Positions 45,334-56,534 are shown, counted from the first letter of the stretch. The stretch: 64,000 nt of DNA from Malachius bipustulatus (GCA_910589415.1 OU342638.1:3410001-3474000); one strand, 5' to 3'. Translations and numbers: made by a program. Notes: generated from the sequence alone by a model not told the origin.

Positions 45334-48300
45334 ATGGAACAATTGATTTTAGATCGAGGGGTTGTTAAATCCAAATTAACCCGTCAATGCACACATTTTA
45401 CTTCAATAAAAGATGAAAAAATAATAAATCAAAATATTATCTCTCAATTATCAATAAGAGTAGAAAAAATTAAGCCTTTATTAGAAGAATTTGAAGAAAT
45501 TCAAAATAAAATAGATGTAATTGATAGTAGTGATTCAAATGCAGAAAGACAAATTTTCGAAGATAAATATTTTACTTTGCTGGGTAATATAAAGACCATT
45601 AATGACAATTATTATTCTGGCAATGTAACGACAGGCAAAGAGTTTTTAAATGATATTAAGATTGTTAGTGACAATTCATTAATTGGCTCTCATCATCTGT
45701 CCAATTACAGAGGTGAGTCTTTATTAAATATTAATAAGATTGGTAGTGCCAATTCATTGAGTGAATCTCATCATCATCAGTCTCACCATAGAGGTGAATC
45801 TAAAAATAATTTCAATAATGCCGTAAAATTACCTACGATTAAATTACCAATGTTTGACGGACAATATGACAATTGGTTTGAATACAGAGATTCATTTACG
45901 GCATTAGTTGATAACAATGATTCGCTATCTGATGTTCAAAAATTCATTTATTTACGATCGACTTTAGATAACGATGTTATGCAGGTTATAAAGTCAATTG
46001 AAGTTTCATCGGCCAATTATAGACACGCCTGGGAACTTCTATGCAATCGATATGAAAACAAAAAACTTATTATTTATAATCACATTAAAGCAATTTTTGA
46101 ACATCCTAATGTAAGATATGAATCTCACAAGGAACTGAGAAGTTTATATGACAATGTAGTCAAACATATAAGATCTTTAAAAACCTTGGGAGAGGAAACG
46201 GATACCTGGGATCGGTTAATAATTTATATAATATCTAGTAAATTTGATAATATTACCCGAAGAGACTGGGAATCATATAAATATGAAAGTGAACTGCCCA
46301 CCATGTCAGATCTAAATCAGTTTTTGAAAGATCGTTGCGAAATTTTGGAAAAATTAGAGATTGCTAAGACCGAGAAATCAAAGTCATATCCAGTGAATAA
46401 AAAATTTAGTAGCTCTTTAGTTTCAAGTGTAAATTCCAATTCCAATCAATTAAAATGTTACTACTGTGACAAAAGTCATCCAATTTATTATTGTGAAACG
46501 TTTTTGGAATTGAGCGTAAATGAAAGAATTTCAGCAGTAAAAAGACTAAAATTATGCTTGAATTGTTTAAAGGGCTTACATAATTCTTGGGAATGTAAAG
46601 CTTTAAGAAGGTGTTCAGTATGTAAGAAGCCACATAATTCATTGTTACATTCTTATAGTTTTAAGGAGAGTAATAATTCAAATAATAATACGCAAGTAGC
46701 GATCAATCAACAGCATTTGCAAGTGGAAGACAATGATGTCTTTACGAGAGACGAAAGAAATGAAGTAGCCTTATGGTCCGCCAAGCCTAGTTCAGTAACA
46801 ATTAATAAAATTTCAAATAATGAGGGAAAGCATGAAAATCATGTTTCACATGTATTACTTGCTACAGTTCAGTTGGGAGTAGTTAAAGATAATGACGTAT
46901 TTTATTACCGGGCATTGATGGATGCAGGGTCCCAAAGTAATTTTATATCAGAACAGGCATGTAAGAATTTGAATTTAAAATTTTATAAGGTTAACCATGT
47001 TATTAAGGGTGTTGGACAGTCGCTTGTTAATATTAGTAAACAAGTAAAGATCACCATTGCATCAAAGTGTAATAATTTTAAAATGGATATTGAATGTTTG
47101 GTGCTTCCTAAAATAACAGAAAAATTACCAATAGCTACTTTCAATAAATCATTTTTACATATTCCCTCACATATTTCTTTGAGCGATAACGATTTTAATA
47201 TCTCAAATGATATTGACATTTTGTTGGGATCTAATGTTTTCTGGACGGTTCTGTGTTCAGGTAAAATACAATTAGGCAAAAACTTGCCAATTTTACAAAA
47301 TACCCTTTTCGGGTGGATTATAGCTGGAAATATGACAGAAACTTCAGTCTGCAACACTTCCATTAATTATTTAAACATTAAATCAGAAAAGACACTTGAC
47401 GAGACGATTCAGAGATTCTGGCAAACTGAAGAAGTTAATAATGATAATAAATATTGTTTAATGTCAAATTCAGAAAAATACTGTGAATTATATTTTCAAA
47501 ACATACGAGATAATCCAGATCTCGTATCTCATAGAATTAACGTTTCAAATTTTGAGAATTGTAGTTTATGGTGGCACGGACCACAGTGGTTGCAAATAAA
47601 CAGTGCCAAATGGAATTTAGGAAATTTAAATTTGGACACTGAAGTTTTAGAGCAAAAAACATCCGCTGTTAATGTTTCAATGATAACAAATACAGATTTG
47701 AACCTTTTTGAAAAATTCTCTAATCTAAATAAAATAAAACGAGTAATGGCTTATATTAAAAGATTTATTAATAATGCAAAAGTAAAATGCCATGAACGCG
47801 AGTTTGGTAGTCTAACTCCTAGAGAATTAGAATCTTCTCTTAATATATTAATGAGCAATATTCAAATTAAACATTTCGCTAAAGAATATAATAATCTTAT
47901 GAATAATAAAGAATTGAATAAAAAAAGCAATCTTTTGTGTCTTAATCCATTTATTAATGATGGTTTAATTCGCGTTGGAGGAAGGTTAGCCAATTCAAAA
48001 TTTTCTTTTGATAGAAAACATCCAATTCTGTTACCAAAAAATAATAAATTGACAGAACTAATTATCGAAGATACACATCGAAAACTATTACACTGTGGAG
48101 TTCAAGCATTACTCTGTGCAGTCAGAGAAAAATATTGGCCCATTTCTGGTCGAAATATATGTAAAAAGATCGTCAGGAAATGCATTCAATGTTTTAAGGC
48201 AAAGCCAATTCACTTTGATTATTTAATGGGTAACTTGCCTGCAGTACGTGTAAATAATTATTTTCCATTTTATAACGTTGGAGTAGATTATGCTGGTCCA

Positions 48301-49203
48301 TTCCTATTGAAAGATAGAGTCACTAGGGGAGCCAAGCTGATTAAAACTTATATTTGTATTAGTGTATTTTTTATTTTTATATGTATGAACACGAAAGCAG
48401 TTCATCTTGAATTAGTTTCAGAATTGACTACAAATGCATTTATTGCAACTTTAGACAGATTTATCAGTATACGAGGTAGGCCCTTGAATATAATATACTC
48501 AGACAATGGCCTCAATTTCGTGGGAGCTAATAATGAATTGTTACACATTACAGAATTTTTAATATCAAACTCTGATCAAATTGCCAGTCATGTTGCAAGT
48601 CAGCATAATATAAAGTGGCATTTTTCTCCAGCAAGGTCACCTTCGTTTGGTGGTATTTGGGAAGCGGGAGTGAAGTCTACAAAATTTCATATAAAAAGGG
48701 TTGTTGGAAATCACAAATTGACATTTGAAGAATATAATACTGTTTTGATTAGAATTGAAGCTATCCTAAATTCCCGCCCTCTATGTCCTCTTTCCTCTGA
48801 CCCAAATGACCTAGCTGCACTAACTCCAGCCCACTTTATAATTGGAAGATCATTAGTAGCACTGCCAGAATTAAATTACACTGAAGTACCTGAAAATCGT
48901 CTAAAGAAATTCCAAATGTTGCAAGCCATGGCACAACATTTTTGGGTGCGATGGCACAAAGAATTTTTATCCGAGCTTCAGACTAGGACGAAATGGAAAC
49001 AAGATTCCGGAAAATTGTTGAAGATTGGTTCCTTGGTTCTTATAAAAGAGGAGAACGTTCCAGTATTAGATTGGCGGTTGGGTAGAATTACTAAACTGTA
49101 CCCTGGTAATGATGGAATCACCAGAGTAGTTAGCATCAAGATTCGCACCGGAACAGAAATCCGACGTGCAGTCAATCGAATCTGTGTCTTACCATTGGAT
49201 TAG
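45334..49203 (+). CDS. BEL/Pao Gag-protease-integrase polyprotein, RT/RNase H deleted in frame
   Basis: A 1289-residue ORF with a good start context (AAAATCATGG). Gag: N-terminal coiled coil (1-90), DUF1759-type domain with LPMFDGQYDNWFEYRDSF (about 170-320) and zinc knuckles from Cys375 (CYYCDKSHPIYYC, CLNCLKGLHNSWEC, CSVCKKPH). Protease (DUF1758-like): catalytic motif DAGSQSNFI at about 530 (usual form DSGSQ), then ILLGSNVFW and LFGWIIAGN. At about 720-735 the sequence jumps from the FWxTEE-CELYF region that normally precedes reverse transcriptase to NPDLVSHRIN-LWWHGPQWL, which normally follows RNase H; roughly 450-500 residues are missing without a frameshift. Integrase: HHCC finger (about 914-958), catalytic D985, D1057 and E1110 (VDYAGPF, SDNGLNF, GGIWEAG), and a C-terminal DUF5641-like domain to the end. 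About 1700-1800 residues is usual. The ORF has no stops, so its remaining domains may be functional. Confidence 0.93.
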   Translation: MEQLILDRGVVKSKLTRQCTHFTSIKDEKIINQNIISQLSIRVEKIKPLLEEFEEIQNKIDVIDSSDSNAERQIFEDKYFTLLGNIKTINDNYYSGNVTTGKEFLNDIKIVSDNSLIGSHHLSNYRGESLLNINKIGSANSLSESHHHQSHHRGESKNNFNNAVKLPTIKLPMFDGQYDNWFEYRDSFTALVDNNDSLSDVQKFIYLRSTLDNDVMQVIKSIEVSSANYRHAWELLCNRYENKKLIIYNHIKAIFEHPNVRYESHKELRSLYDNVVKHIRSLKTLGEETDTWDRLIIYIISSKFDNITRRDWESYKYESELPTMSDLNQFLKDRCEILEKLEIAKTEKSKSYPVNKKFSSSLVSSVNSNSNQLKCYYCDKSHPIYYCETFLELSVNERISAVKRLKLCLNCLKGLHNSWECKALRRCSVCKKPHNSLLHSYSFKESNNSNNNTQVAINQQHLQVEDNDVFTRDERNEVALWSAKPSSVTINKISNNEGKHENHVSHVLLATVQLGVVKDNDVFYYRALMDAGSQSNFISEQACKNLNLKFYKVNHVIKGVGQSLVNISKQVKITIASKCNNFKMDIECLVLPKITEKLPIATFNKSFLHIPSHISLSDNDFNISNDIDILLGSNVFWTVLCSGKIQLGKNLPILQNTLFGWIIAGNMTETSVCNTSINYLNIKSEKTLDETIQRFWQTEEVNNDNKYCLMSNSEKYCELYFQNIRDNPDLVSHRINVSNFENCSLWWHGPQWLQINSAKWNLGNLNLDTEVLEQKTSAVNVSMITNTDLNLFEKFSNLNKIKRVMAYIKRFINNAKVKCHEREFGSLTPRELESSLNILMSNIQIKHFAKEYNNLMNNKELNKKSNLLCLNPFINDGLIRVGGRLANSKFSFDRKHPILLPKNNKLTELIIEDTHRKLLHCGVQALLCAVREKYWPISGRNICKKIVRKCIQCFKAKPIHFDYLMGNLPAVRVNNYFPFYNVGVDYAGPFLLKDRVTRGAKLIKTYICISVFFIFICMNTKAVHLELVSELTTNAFIATLDRFISIRGRPLNIIYSDNGLNFVGANNELLHITEFLISNSDQIASHVASQHNIKWHFSPARSPSFGGIWEAGVKSTKFHIKRVVGNHKLTFEEYNTVLIRIEAILNSRPLCPLSSDPNDLAALTPAHFIIGRSLVALPELNYTEVPENRLKKFQMLQAMAQHFWVRWHKEFLSELQTRTKWKQDSGKLLKIGSLVLIKEENVPVLDWRLGRITKLYPGNDGITRVVSIKIRTGTEIRRAVNRICVLPLD

Positions 49204-49392
49204 ATTTCAGAAGTTTAATTTTAAAATTTCATTTTTTAGTTTAGTGAGCGTTTATTGTTGTCGGATATTTATTTATGTATGATTAATTTTTTCATGTTTT
49301 CTAATGTCATATTTATTTAAAATAGGTATATTTATTTATGTAATGCACTTTATATGTGTTGTGAATAATTTAAAGTGTTAATGCCTACCTAT

Positions 49393-49409
49393 TTTCAAGG
49401 CGGGCGGAA
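49393..49409 (+). other. BEL polypurine tract
   Basis: CAAGGCGGGCGGAA directly precedes the 3' LTR. Confidence 0.65.
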
Positions 49410-49618
49410 TGTTTAGAATTAATAAGCAATTTTATTTCAAGTAGGCAAAATGGAATAATAGCCACTTGCTACTACAATGAATATTAAAAAATGTCAAGAA
49501 AAAGTCAGTCAAAAAATAACAAAAATTAATTACACACATATTTTAGTACATGCAGAGAAAACGATCAGCAAATAAAATAATCTATTAAAAAATATACAGT
49601 CCACTATATTATCGAACA
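49410..49618 (+). repeat. BEL 3' LTR
   Basis: 209 bp; identical by eye to 44768-44976, followed by CTTTG. Confidence 0.95.
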
Positions 49619-49840
49619 CTTTGTATATTGAAATAATAAATGTATTTATTTTAAAATGTAAGTATAAAAAATAACAAGAAAAAGTGATGATCCCAATAAA
49701 TCAAATCAAAAAAGAAAACGCATTCAGTCGACAATAACTATTAATTTGTATATCTATATAGAACATAACAAATAATAATTATAGGTAAGTATCACATGAA
49801 CATAAAATAAAATTCCACAGAAGTCTAATACATATAGTAG

Positions 49841-50230
49841 GATTAACTTTAAAAAGTCAGATGTGACGTCTCACTAACCGTCCGAATTAATATTTTTAAT
49901 TTCACCAGAAAATGTCAAACAGTTAATTGTCAAGTTGTGAACGAGCGTAATTATTGAAGGAATCATTCAAAAAATGAATTGAACCGCTTACGTCAGTTTG
50001 AGAGCCACTGACAACTACATAAAATTTATTCACGTAATGACACTCTATCCTTTGCGCTGTTAATTTAATTCTCATTCAAAACCAATGTTGACGTATACTT
50101 ATTTATGCGGGATGGAGTATTTAGACAAACTGGACGGTTACTATAAAAACACGTACATGAAACAAAATAAATCGAACTATCAAAAGGATGTGTATTCTTA
50201 ATCGATACGTATGACTTTTTAGACTTTATT
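49841..50230. mobile_element. 0.4-kb MITE, copy 2
   Basis: Alignable from end to end with 21082-21474, with the same inverted ends around TTTAAAAAGTCA. Confidence 0.8.
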
Positions 50231-50359
50231 GGACTATATTAGGCATGTTTAAAACAATAAATAAACTCTATATAAAGAATATAAAAACTTAACACTTTTC
50301 TTATACCTACCTACACGTGTAATATGAGAAGTAAAAAAAAAACAAAATTTATTATTCTA

Positions 50360-52155
50360 TTAGATCAATAAATGATTAAAAGTGCTGACTACATTACGTT
50401 CTTTTTGTATTTTGTGAATTTTGTATGGGAATGGAATTTCCAATTCTTTTAAATTCACGCATATAAATATGTTTTTCTCATAATTGATATCAACATCATG
50501 AGCTTTTATACTAGGGTCGTATCCAAGAGTATCAACAGTCTTGCAGCAGAAAAAAACATTGTCAGAATCCACAGAAATTTGAAAAATGCTACCAAATTGT
50601 GGTTGATCATGAAGAAAACCGATTAAGATTAAGTAATTTTCTTTATAATATACACCGTGTTTTATATTAAGTCGGCACTATTGCTAACTTCGTTATTAGT
50701 TAACCTAGAAAGTTGGTTAAATTAGCAAACTAGTAGTATTTTTTCTCCTGAATAAAATGGCGAAAACAGAAAAACTTTTGAACATCGCGTTTTCGAGATA
50801 TTTTAAAAAATGTAACTTTTTTAATGGAACACCCTATATATTTTTGGATGGATCGGTTGCAAATTTTTTTTTAAAGGAAAAAGTCTTTATGCACTATGAT
50901 CCTAAAATAATAAATTCATTAATTATTCATTATTTTATTACTCCCATAGTAGGCTGCGACAATTAATGTAATTTAGTGTACCTACCTACGTAATGTAAGG
51001 TAAAAAAATATATCGTCCTCAATAGTGTATTTTTCAATAAAAAAAATACACAAAAAAAGGAGTTGTTATATTGAAAAGGATTTAATTTTAACTAAACAAA
51101 TAACAGAACTTGTCTGCGTTTTAAATTAAGTCTGCACTATTGCTAACTTCGTTATTATTTGAGCTAGAAAGTGGGTTGAATTAGCAAACTAGTAGTATTT
51201 TTTCTCCTGAATAAAACGATGAAAACAGGAAAACAATTGAACATCGCGTTTTCGATATATTTAAAAAAAAATGGATATTCATCTATATATTTTTAGATGG
51301 ATCGGTTGCAAAATTTTTTTTAAAGGAAAAAGTCTCTATGCACTATGATCCTAAAATAATAAAATTTTACACACAAACAAGTTCTGTTATTTGTTTATGT
51401 AAAATTAAATCCTTTTCAAGGTAACAACTCTTATTTTTAGTGTATTTTTTTATTGAAAAATACACTATTGAGGACGAAATAATTTTTTTACCTTACATTA
51501 CGTAGGTATACTAAATTACAATAATTGTCGCAGCCTACTTTGGGAGTAATAAAATAATGAATAATTAATGAATTTATTATTTAAGGATCATAGTGTATAA
51601 AAACTTTTCCTTTAAAAAAAAAAATTGCAACCGATCCATCTAAAAATATACAGGGTGTTCCATTAAAAAAATTACATTTTTTAAAATATCTCAAAAACGC
51701 GATGTTCAATTGTTTTTCTGCTTTCGCCATTTTATTCAACGGCAAAAATACTACTAGTTTGCTAATTTAACCGACTTTCTAGGTTAAATAATAACGAAGT
51801 TAGCAATAGTGCCGACTTAATATAAAACACGGTGTATACCATTATATTTAATCCAGTCTACATTATGAGCAACTTTCAAGTTTTTTGACAATCTACAAAA
51901 GCTGTTATGGAAAGTTTGATTATATTTTTTACCTACTTCAATATCATGTTCGAGACCAACGCTCAAGTGTAACCTATAACACAACTTCAATTGGTATCGA
52001 AGTGCCAAAGTATATACTATATTTTTTCTCGAAGTAACTATATGTGCGTTAGTCTTCTCGACCTTATGGAATGCTTCGAACCTTATAGAAGACAATGACC
52101 TCAGAGGTCCAACTGTCTCAATTGAAGGGCGTCGGGAGAAAACTATGAATGTCAA
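50360..52155 (-). pseudogene. Fragment of an unrecognised insect gene family, split by a fold-back
   Basis: Two open pieces on the minus strand, 52155-51837 and 50650-50360, flank the fold-back 50653-51834. If that element and one TA are removed the frame runs through without a stop, giving roughly 200 residues with FHKVEKTNAHIVTSRKNIVY, LALRYQLKLCYRL, a stretch ending VDWIKYNGI, then FLHDQPQFGSIFQISV and FFCCKTVDTLGYDPSIKAHD and PFPYKIHKI. From memory this arrangement resembles the C-terminal part of uncharacterised proteins common in insect and cnidarian genomes; I cannot name it. There is no clear start or upstream exons, so it is a fragment. Function unknown. Confidence 0.5.
50653..51834. 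mobile_element. Fold-back FB-F, CACCGTGTTTTATATTAAG ends
   Basis: 1182 bp with TA flanks. The outer arms are inverted (50653-51000 and 51470-51834). A third, direct partial copy of the arm lies at about 51115-51365. Each outer arm includes ACAGGGTGTTCCATT or its relative, a second TIR-like motif inside the element. Confidence 0.85.
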
Positions 52156-52602
52156 TTTCTAACGATATCGGACTAGCAGGCCCATATAATAGCCAACCTT
52201 AGGAACTAGTGAACGCCTCTATAAATCTGGGAGAAAATATTCACTGTCACCAGCTATGCATAGGTTTAAATATACCGTGCAGGGAGAAAATAGTGAATGT
52301 CACGACAATATAGGGAGAAAACAATGAATGTCAAAAACAATGAATGTCAGTAGAAAATGTTTAGTGACTGTATCAGGACTGCACCTCAGTCTAGTTTTTG
52401 TGTTGATTGGATGTAGACATTATCAGTGCCGTTTATTGTTATTGTGATTTTTACAGAGTAATAATTCAGTGTTTTTCAGTGTAAAAGTTAACAGGTAAAT
52501 ACCTATACTACTCGTTTATCGGACTACTATTATTGTTGCGGTAAATGTTACAAGCGATGATAGTATTAATTTAGTTCTGTTTTTCGTTTTTATAGCTTTG
52601 CC

Positions 52603-53789
52603 ATGTCGGAAGAAGGCAGTAAGAAAAGAAAGAAAACAGGCAGGATGTATGAAGTTATGAAAAAAATGCGTTTGCAATCACACGAGTTTGGCGAATTTTG
52701 TAACTGTGCTAAATTAAAATGCACACAGGTTATCAGTGAAGCTCAAAGGAAACTTATTTTAGACCACATTAACTCATTGACTAGTAACAATGAACAAAAT
52801 TCTTACCTAACCTCATTGATTATTCTGAATCCAGTACAGCAACATAGATCACGTAAGGACGAAGAAGAAGCAAAATTTCATGAGGCAAGTTATTTCTATA
52901 GTGTGAGAATAAAGAAAGAAGATGGAAATTTTAAGGAAGTCCGAGTTTGCGCAAATTTTTTAGAGCTTTTCACGGAATCACACCGGGAAAACTGCAGTAT
53001 TTACAAACTGCTTTGAAAGCAACAGGGGTTGCCCCCAAAGATAAGAGAGGAGGCAAAAATTACAAGCAACTAAGCGCAGCAACAATAAAAGCTGTACGTG
53101 GCCATATTTCTTCCTTTAAGGCTAGACAAAGCCACTACAGTTTAAGTGATAATCATGACAAGGTGTATCTACCCGAAGATCTAAATATTAGGAAAATGCA
53201 CACTATGTTTTCTAGAATTGAATCCGGAAATAATTGTTTCCTATCAAACATACAGAGAGATATTTCGACGTGATTTCAACATTAGTTTTGGATATCCGCG
53301 AAGTGATACCTGCAGTCAGTGTGACGAATTTACTGGTAAACTGAAAGCTGCTGCTAAGGACGATGCAAAACTTAAAGCACTTCAAATCCAAAAAGAACTT
53401 CACCTCCGTAAAGCTAAAACTTTCTACGATCGTAAAAGGAAAGATCGTTTTAGAGCTCGCAAGGAGAAAAATTTTGAAGCAATCGCAATGGACTATCAAA
53501 AAAACATTTCCCTTCCAAACATAACCACGAATGATGTCTACTACAAGCGACAACTTTCTATGTTTAGTTTTAATATTCATGTTCTATCGAATGCAAATTC
53601 TTATTTTTATATACTTACCCAGAATACATGGCCAAAAAAGGATCAGACGAGGTAAGTTCGTTTCTGTTTCATTTCATTATGAATTATCTTCCGGATGAGA
53701 TTGAACATCTACATATTTTTTGTGATGGGGCGGGAGGCCAAAACAAAAATTATACTCTAATACGATTTATCCACTACATAGTCTATACT
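52603..53789 (+). pseudogene. Transposase-like protein of an unnamed DNA transposon family
   Basis: ATG at 52603, eight bases after an acceptor-like TTTTTATAG, so a 5' UTR intron is possible. The N-terminus is Lys-rich. Then follow KFFRAFHGITPGKLQYLQTA, IKAVRGHISSFKARQSHYSL, VYLPEDLNIRKMHTMFS, YREIFRRDFNISFGYPRSDT with a CSQC pair, and EAIAMDYQKNISLPNITTND, and in the last part HIFCDGAGGQNKN, which looks like an acidic catalytic motif. Frameshifts at about 52947, 53217 and 53630 break it, and a fold-back replaces the sequence after 53789. I recognise the motif pattern as a widespread insect transposase-like family but cannot assign it to a named superfamily with confidence; Sola-like is one guess. 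Confidence 0.6.
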
Positions 53790-54320
53790 ATGTCCCTATT
53801 TTAACTTTTTATGTACTATCCTATGGTATAGAAAAAATCTTACTTTCTTTGATTTTTTTATTTGGCGACTCGTGGAGAAATCTCAGAATTTTTCAAATTT
53901 TTTATCACCCTGTATAAACATTTCATCTACATGATAGGATAGTACATGAAAAAGTAAAATAGGGACATGTAAGCCGTTTTTCTCTATCTTCAGCCGTTTT
54001 CGTTGTACAGGGCTTTGAACTTGAAAAATGATGATTTTCACTTGTTTATAACTCAAAAACTTCTGAATTTAAACACCAACTGTAAAAGTCAATCTTATTT
54101 TCTCTTCTCAGACAATCTAAAAATGCAATAACATAGGAGCATTCTATTTAAAAAAACATAACTTTGATATGCCACTGTCATATGGGACACTCTGTATACT
54201 CCAAAATAATTTTAAATTATGGCCATTGTGATCCTGTACTTGAATTTTCAAAAAGTTTTTTGAAAAAGTCCATCGTTTGGCCTACAGAGACCGCTTCGAA
54301 TAAGCTGGGACACCCTCTAT
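53790..54320. mobile_element. Fold-back FB-E, copy 2 (left side missing)
   Basis: Starts inside the left arm (ATGTCCCTATTTTAAC), passes the palindrome centre, continues the right arm to 54196, then the outer arm to GGGACACCC at about 54316. It is the mirror complement of the parts present in copy 1. The left end is truncated where it joins the transposase pseudogene. Confidence 0.8.
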
Positions 54321-54700
54321 ACCTATTTTGAATTTTATAATTAAGAAGTAGGTAGGTATAGCTACATTTCTTAGGGCCAGTTAGGAAATCACTTTAATAT
54401 ATTTAAAGTCTAATTTCACCGTGGTTACTATTTTGTTCAATAGTTTAAAATGACTATATAGTTAATAAAGTTATAACAAAGTGGAGAATTATTTGAGACA
54501 AGTACATTAAGTAAAAAGAAGAATTTAGTAAATAAAGTTAAAATAGCTCTAAAATTTATTAAGAACCGGCCCTTATTTATTTAGTAAAAGATATATGCAC
54601 TTACTCAATCGAATTAACACTATTTGAGGTTTCCTTGATGTGTTCTTGAATTTTTTTTTCAGCATAAGCCGAATGCCTATTTTAGGTACCAGTTTTTCTA
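54321..54700. other. No gene recognised
   Basis: AT-rich DNA between two fold-backs; nothing supportable. Confidence 0.3.
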
Positions 54701-55593
54701 TACAGGGTGTCCCATAATATGTGGGCAATCTCCCCGATTTAGGTGAATTTCGCAAAAATAAATGAAAAAATAGCTATAAAATTAATTCCTCAGAGACACC
54801 CCTACAAAGATATTAGCTGTTGAAGTTGAGGGTTGAAAATCAATTTTTTGCAATAACTTTTTTATTTCTTGGCCGATTTTGATAATTTTTGGTTTTATTT
54901 TGTATTATTTTAGGCTGTTTAGAATAGTGTTTCATAATCTTTGGTAGCACATACATAGACCTCGGGATGGCATAACCCCCTCATTCACTTGAAAGAAAAC
55001 AATAAAAATAATAATTTTACAGTTTTTTAAGGTTAATTTTTTTTTTATTTGATATTTTTTACATAAAAAATGTATCCTTATTTATTTCGATAGAGCGAAC
55101 CGTTATCGAGATAAACGTCCTTCTAATAGGTGATGCGTCGCAGGAATTTTCTAAATTTCAAGTAAATTTTAACAAGATGGCTGACCTCTGACGTAAATTG
55201 AGCAGGAAACAAAACAATAACTTAATTAAACACCTACACGTCAAATAGTGTCAAAGGTTTCATTTCATGCAGATTCAATTCTAATTGATTTTAAAATCAG
55301 TTACACAAACGCTGAATATGCAGAAAATCAGTTAGAATTGAATCTTCATGAAATGAAATCTTTGACACTGACGTGTATTTAATTAAGTTATTGTTTTGTT
55401 TCCTGCTCAATTTACTGTCAAAGGTCAGCCATCTTGTTGAAATTTACTTGAAATTTAGAAAGTTCCTGCGACGCATCACCTATTAGAAGGACGTTTATCT
55501 CGATAACGGTTCGCTCTATCGAAATAAATAAAGATACATTTTTTATGTAAAAAATGTCAAATAAAAAGAAAATTAACCTTAAAAAACTGTAAA

Positions 55594-55822
55594 TATTAGG
55601 AACATTATTTATTCAGTTCAATAATAATTATACAATAACAATAATGACGAAGAAGTATATTATTAACATTCATATATTGACTCTACGACGGTTATACAAC
55701 CACTACTCGTCTCTCTCTGTTACTATCCCAAGTTCCTCTACACACCCGTATTTCACCAGCTTGCGCACCATTCCCATTATACATTCCTTCTGTCTGCATT
55801 CCGATCTGAGTGAATCCTAACA
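55594..55822 (-). repeat. LARD LTR (3')
   Basis: Begins TATTAGGAACATT and ends GAATCCTAACA on the plus strand; one difference from 60780-61008 by eye. Confidence 0.9.
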
Positions 55823-56114
55823 ACTCGTCCATCCTGACCAGGATTCGTCCTCGAATCCTACAATGGAAAGACCCAGGGTCCTCTAGAGTCTGGCAGGTGA
55901 ACCCGCAGACTGGTTTGCAGAATGGCTGAAGCAAATACTCAATTAATTATACCAACCTCATCTGTTTCACTCAGTCATCTACTTCCCTTTCCATTCATCG
56001 TACTTCCATCAGAGCTGAAACTCGACGTTTCCCAGCTACCCTTGCAGCAAAATCGAACGACACCCGCTCGAAATCATAGCCTCCTAGTTATCATAAAAGA
56101 AAACCCAATCATTC

Positions 56115-56520
56115 CAGCTCTGGTAGCAAACTCGGTCCAGCTCAGCTCGAAGTCGTCGGCTTATCAGCCAACCAAGCAGCAAACTCGGTCCAGCTCAGCT
56201 TGAAGTCGTCGGCTTATCAGCCAACCAAGCAGCAACTCGGTCCATCTCAGCTCGAAGTCGTCGGCTTATCAGCCAACCTGGCAGCAACTCGGTCCATCTC
56301 AGCTCGAAGTCGTCGGCTTATCAGCCAACCAAGCAGCAAACTCGGTCCAGCTCAGCTTGAAGTCGTCGGCTTATCAGCCAACCAAGCAGCAACTCGGTCC
56401 ATCTCAGCTCGAAGTCGTCGGCTTATCAGCCAACCTGGCAGCAACTCGGTCCATCTCAGCTCGAAGTCGTCGGCTTATCAGCCAACCAAGCAGCAAACTC
56501 GATCCAGCTCAGCTCGACGT
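56115..56520. repeat. Minisatellite, about 53-bp unit, about 7 copies
   Basis: The unit contains GGTCCAGCTCAGCTCGAAGT and TCGGCTTATCAGCCAACC. Alternating variants (AAGCAGCAAACTC and TGGCAGCAACTC) suggest a two-unit higher-order period. Confidence 0.9.
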
Positions 56521-56534
56521 TGTCAACTTCTCAT

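Larger units (their letters stand above)
44768..49618 (+). mobile_element. BEL/Pao LTR retrotransposon lacking reverse transcriptase and RNase H
   Basis: 4851 bp: 209-bp LTRs (TGTTTAG ... ATCGAACA) identical by eye, CTTTG target duplications, a tRNA-Tyr-type primer site, one long intact ORF and a purine-rich tract before the 3' LTR. The ORF joins Gag-protease directly to integrase, so reverse transcription must have been supplied by another element. The LTR identity shows this RT-less form was itself copied recently. Confidence 0.95.
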
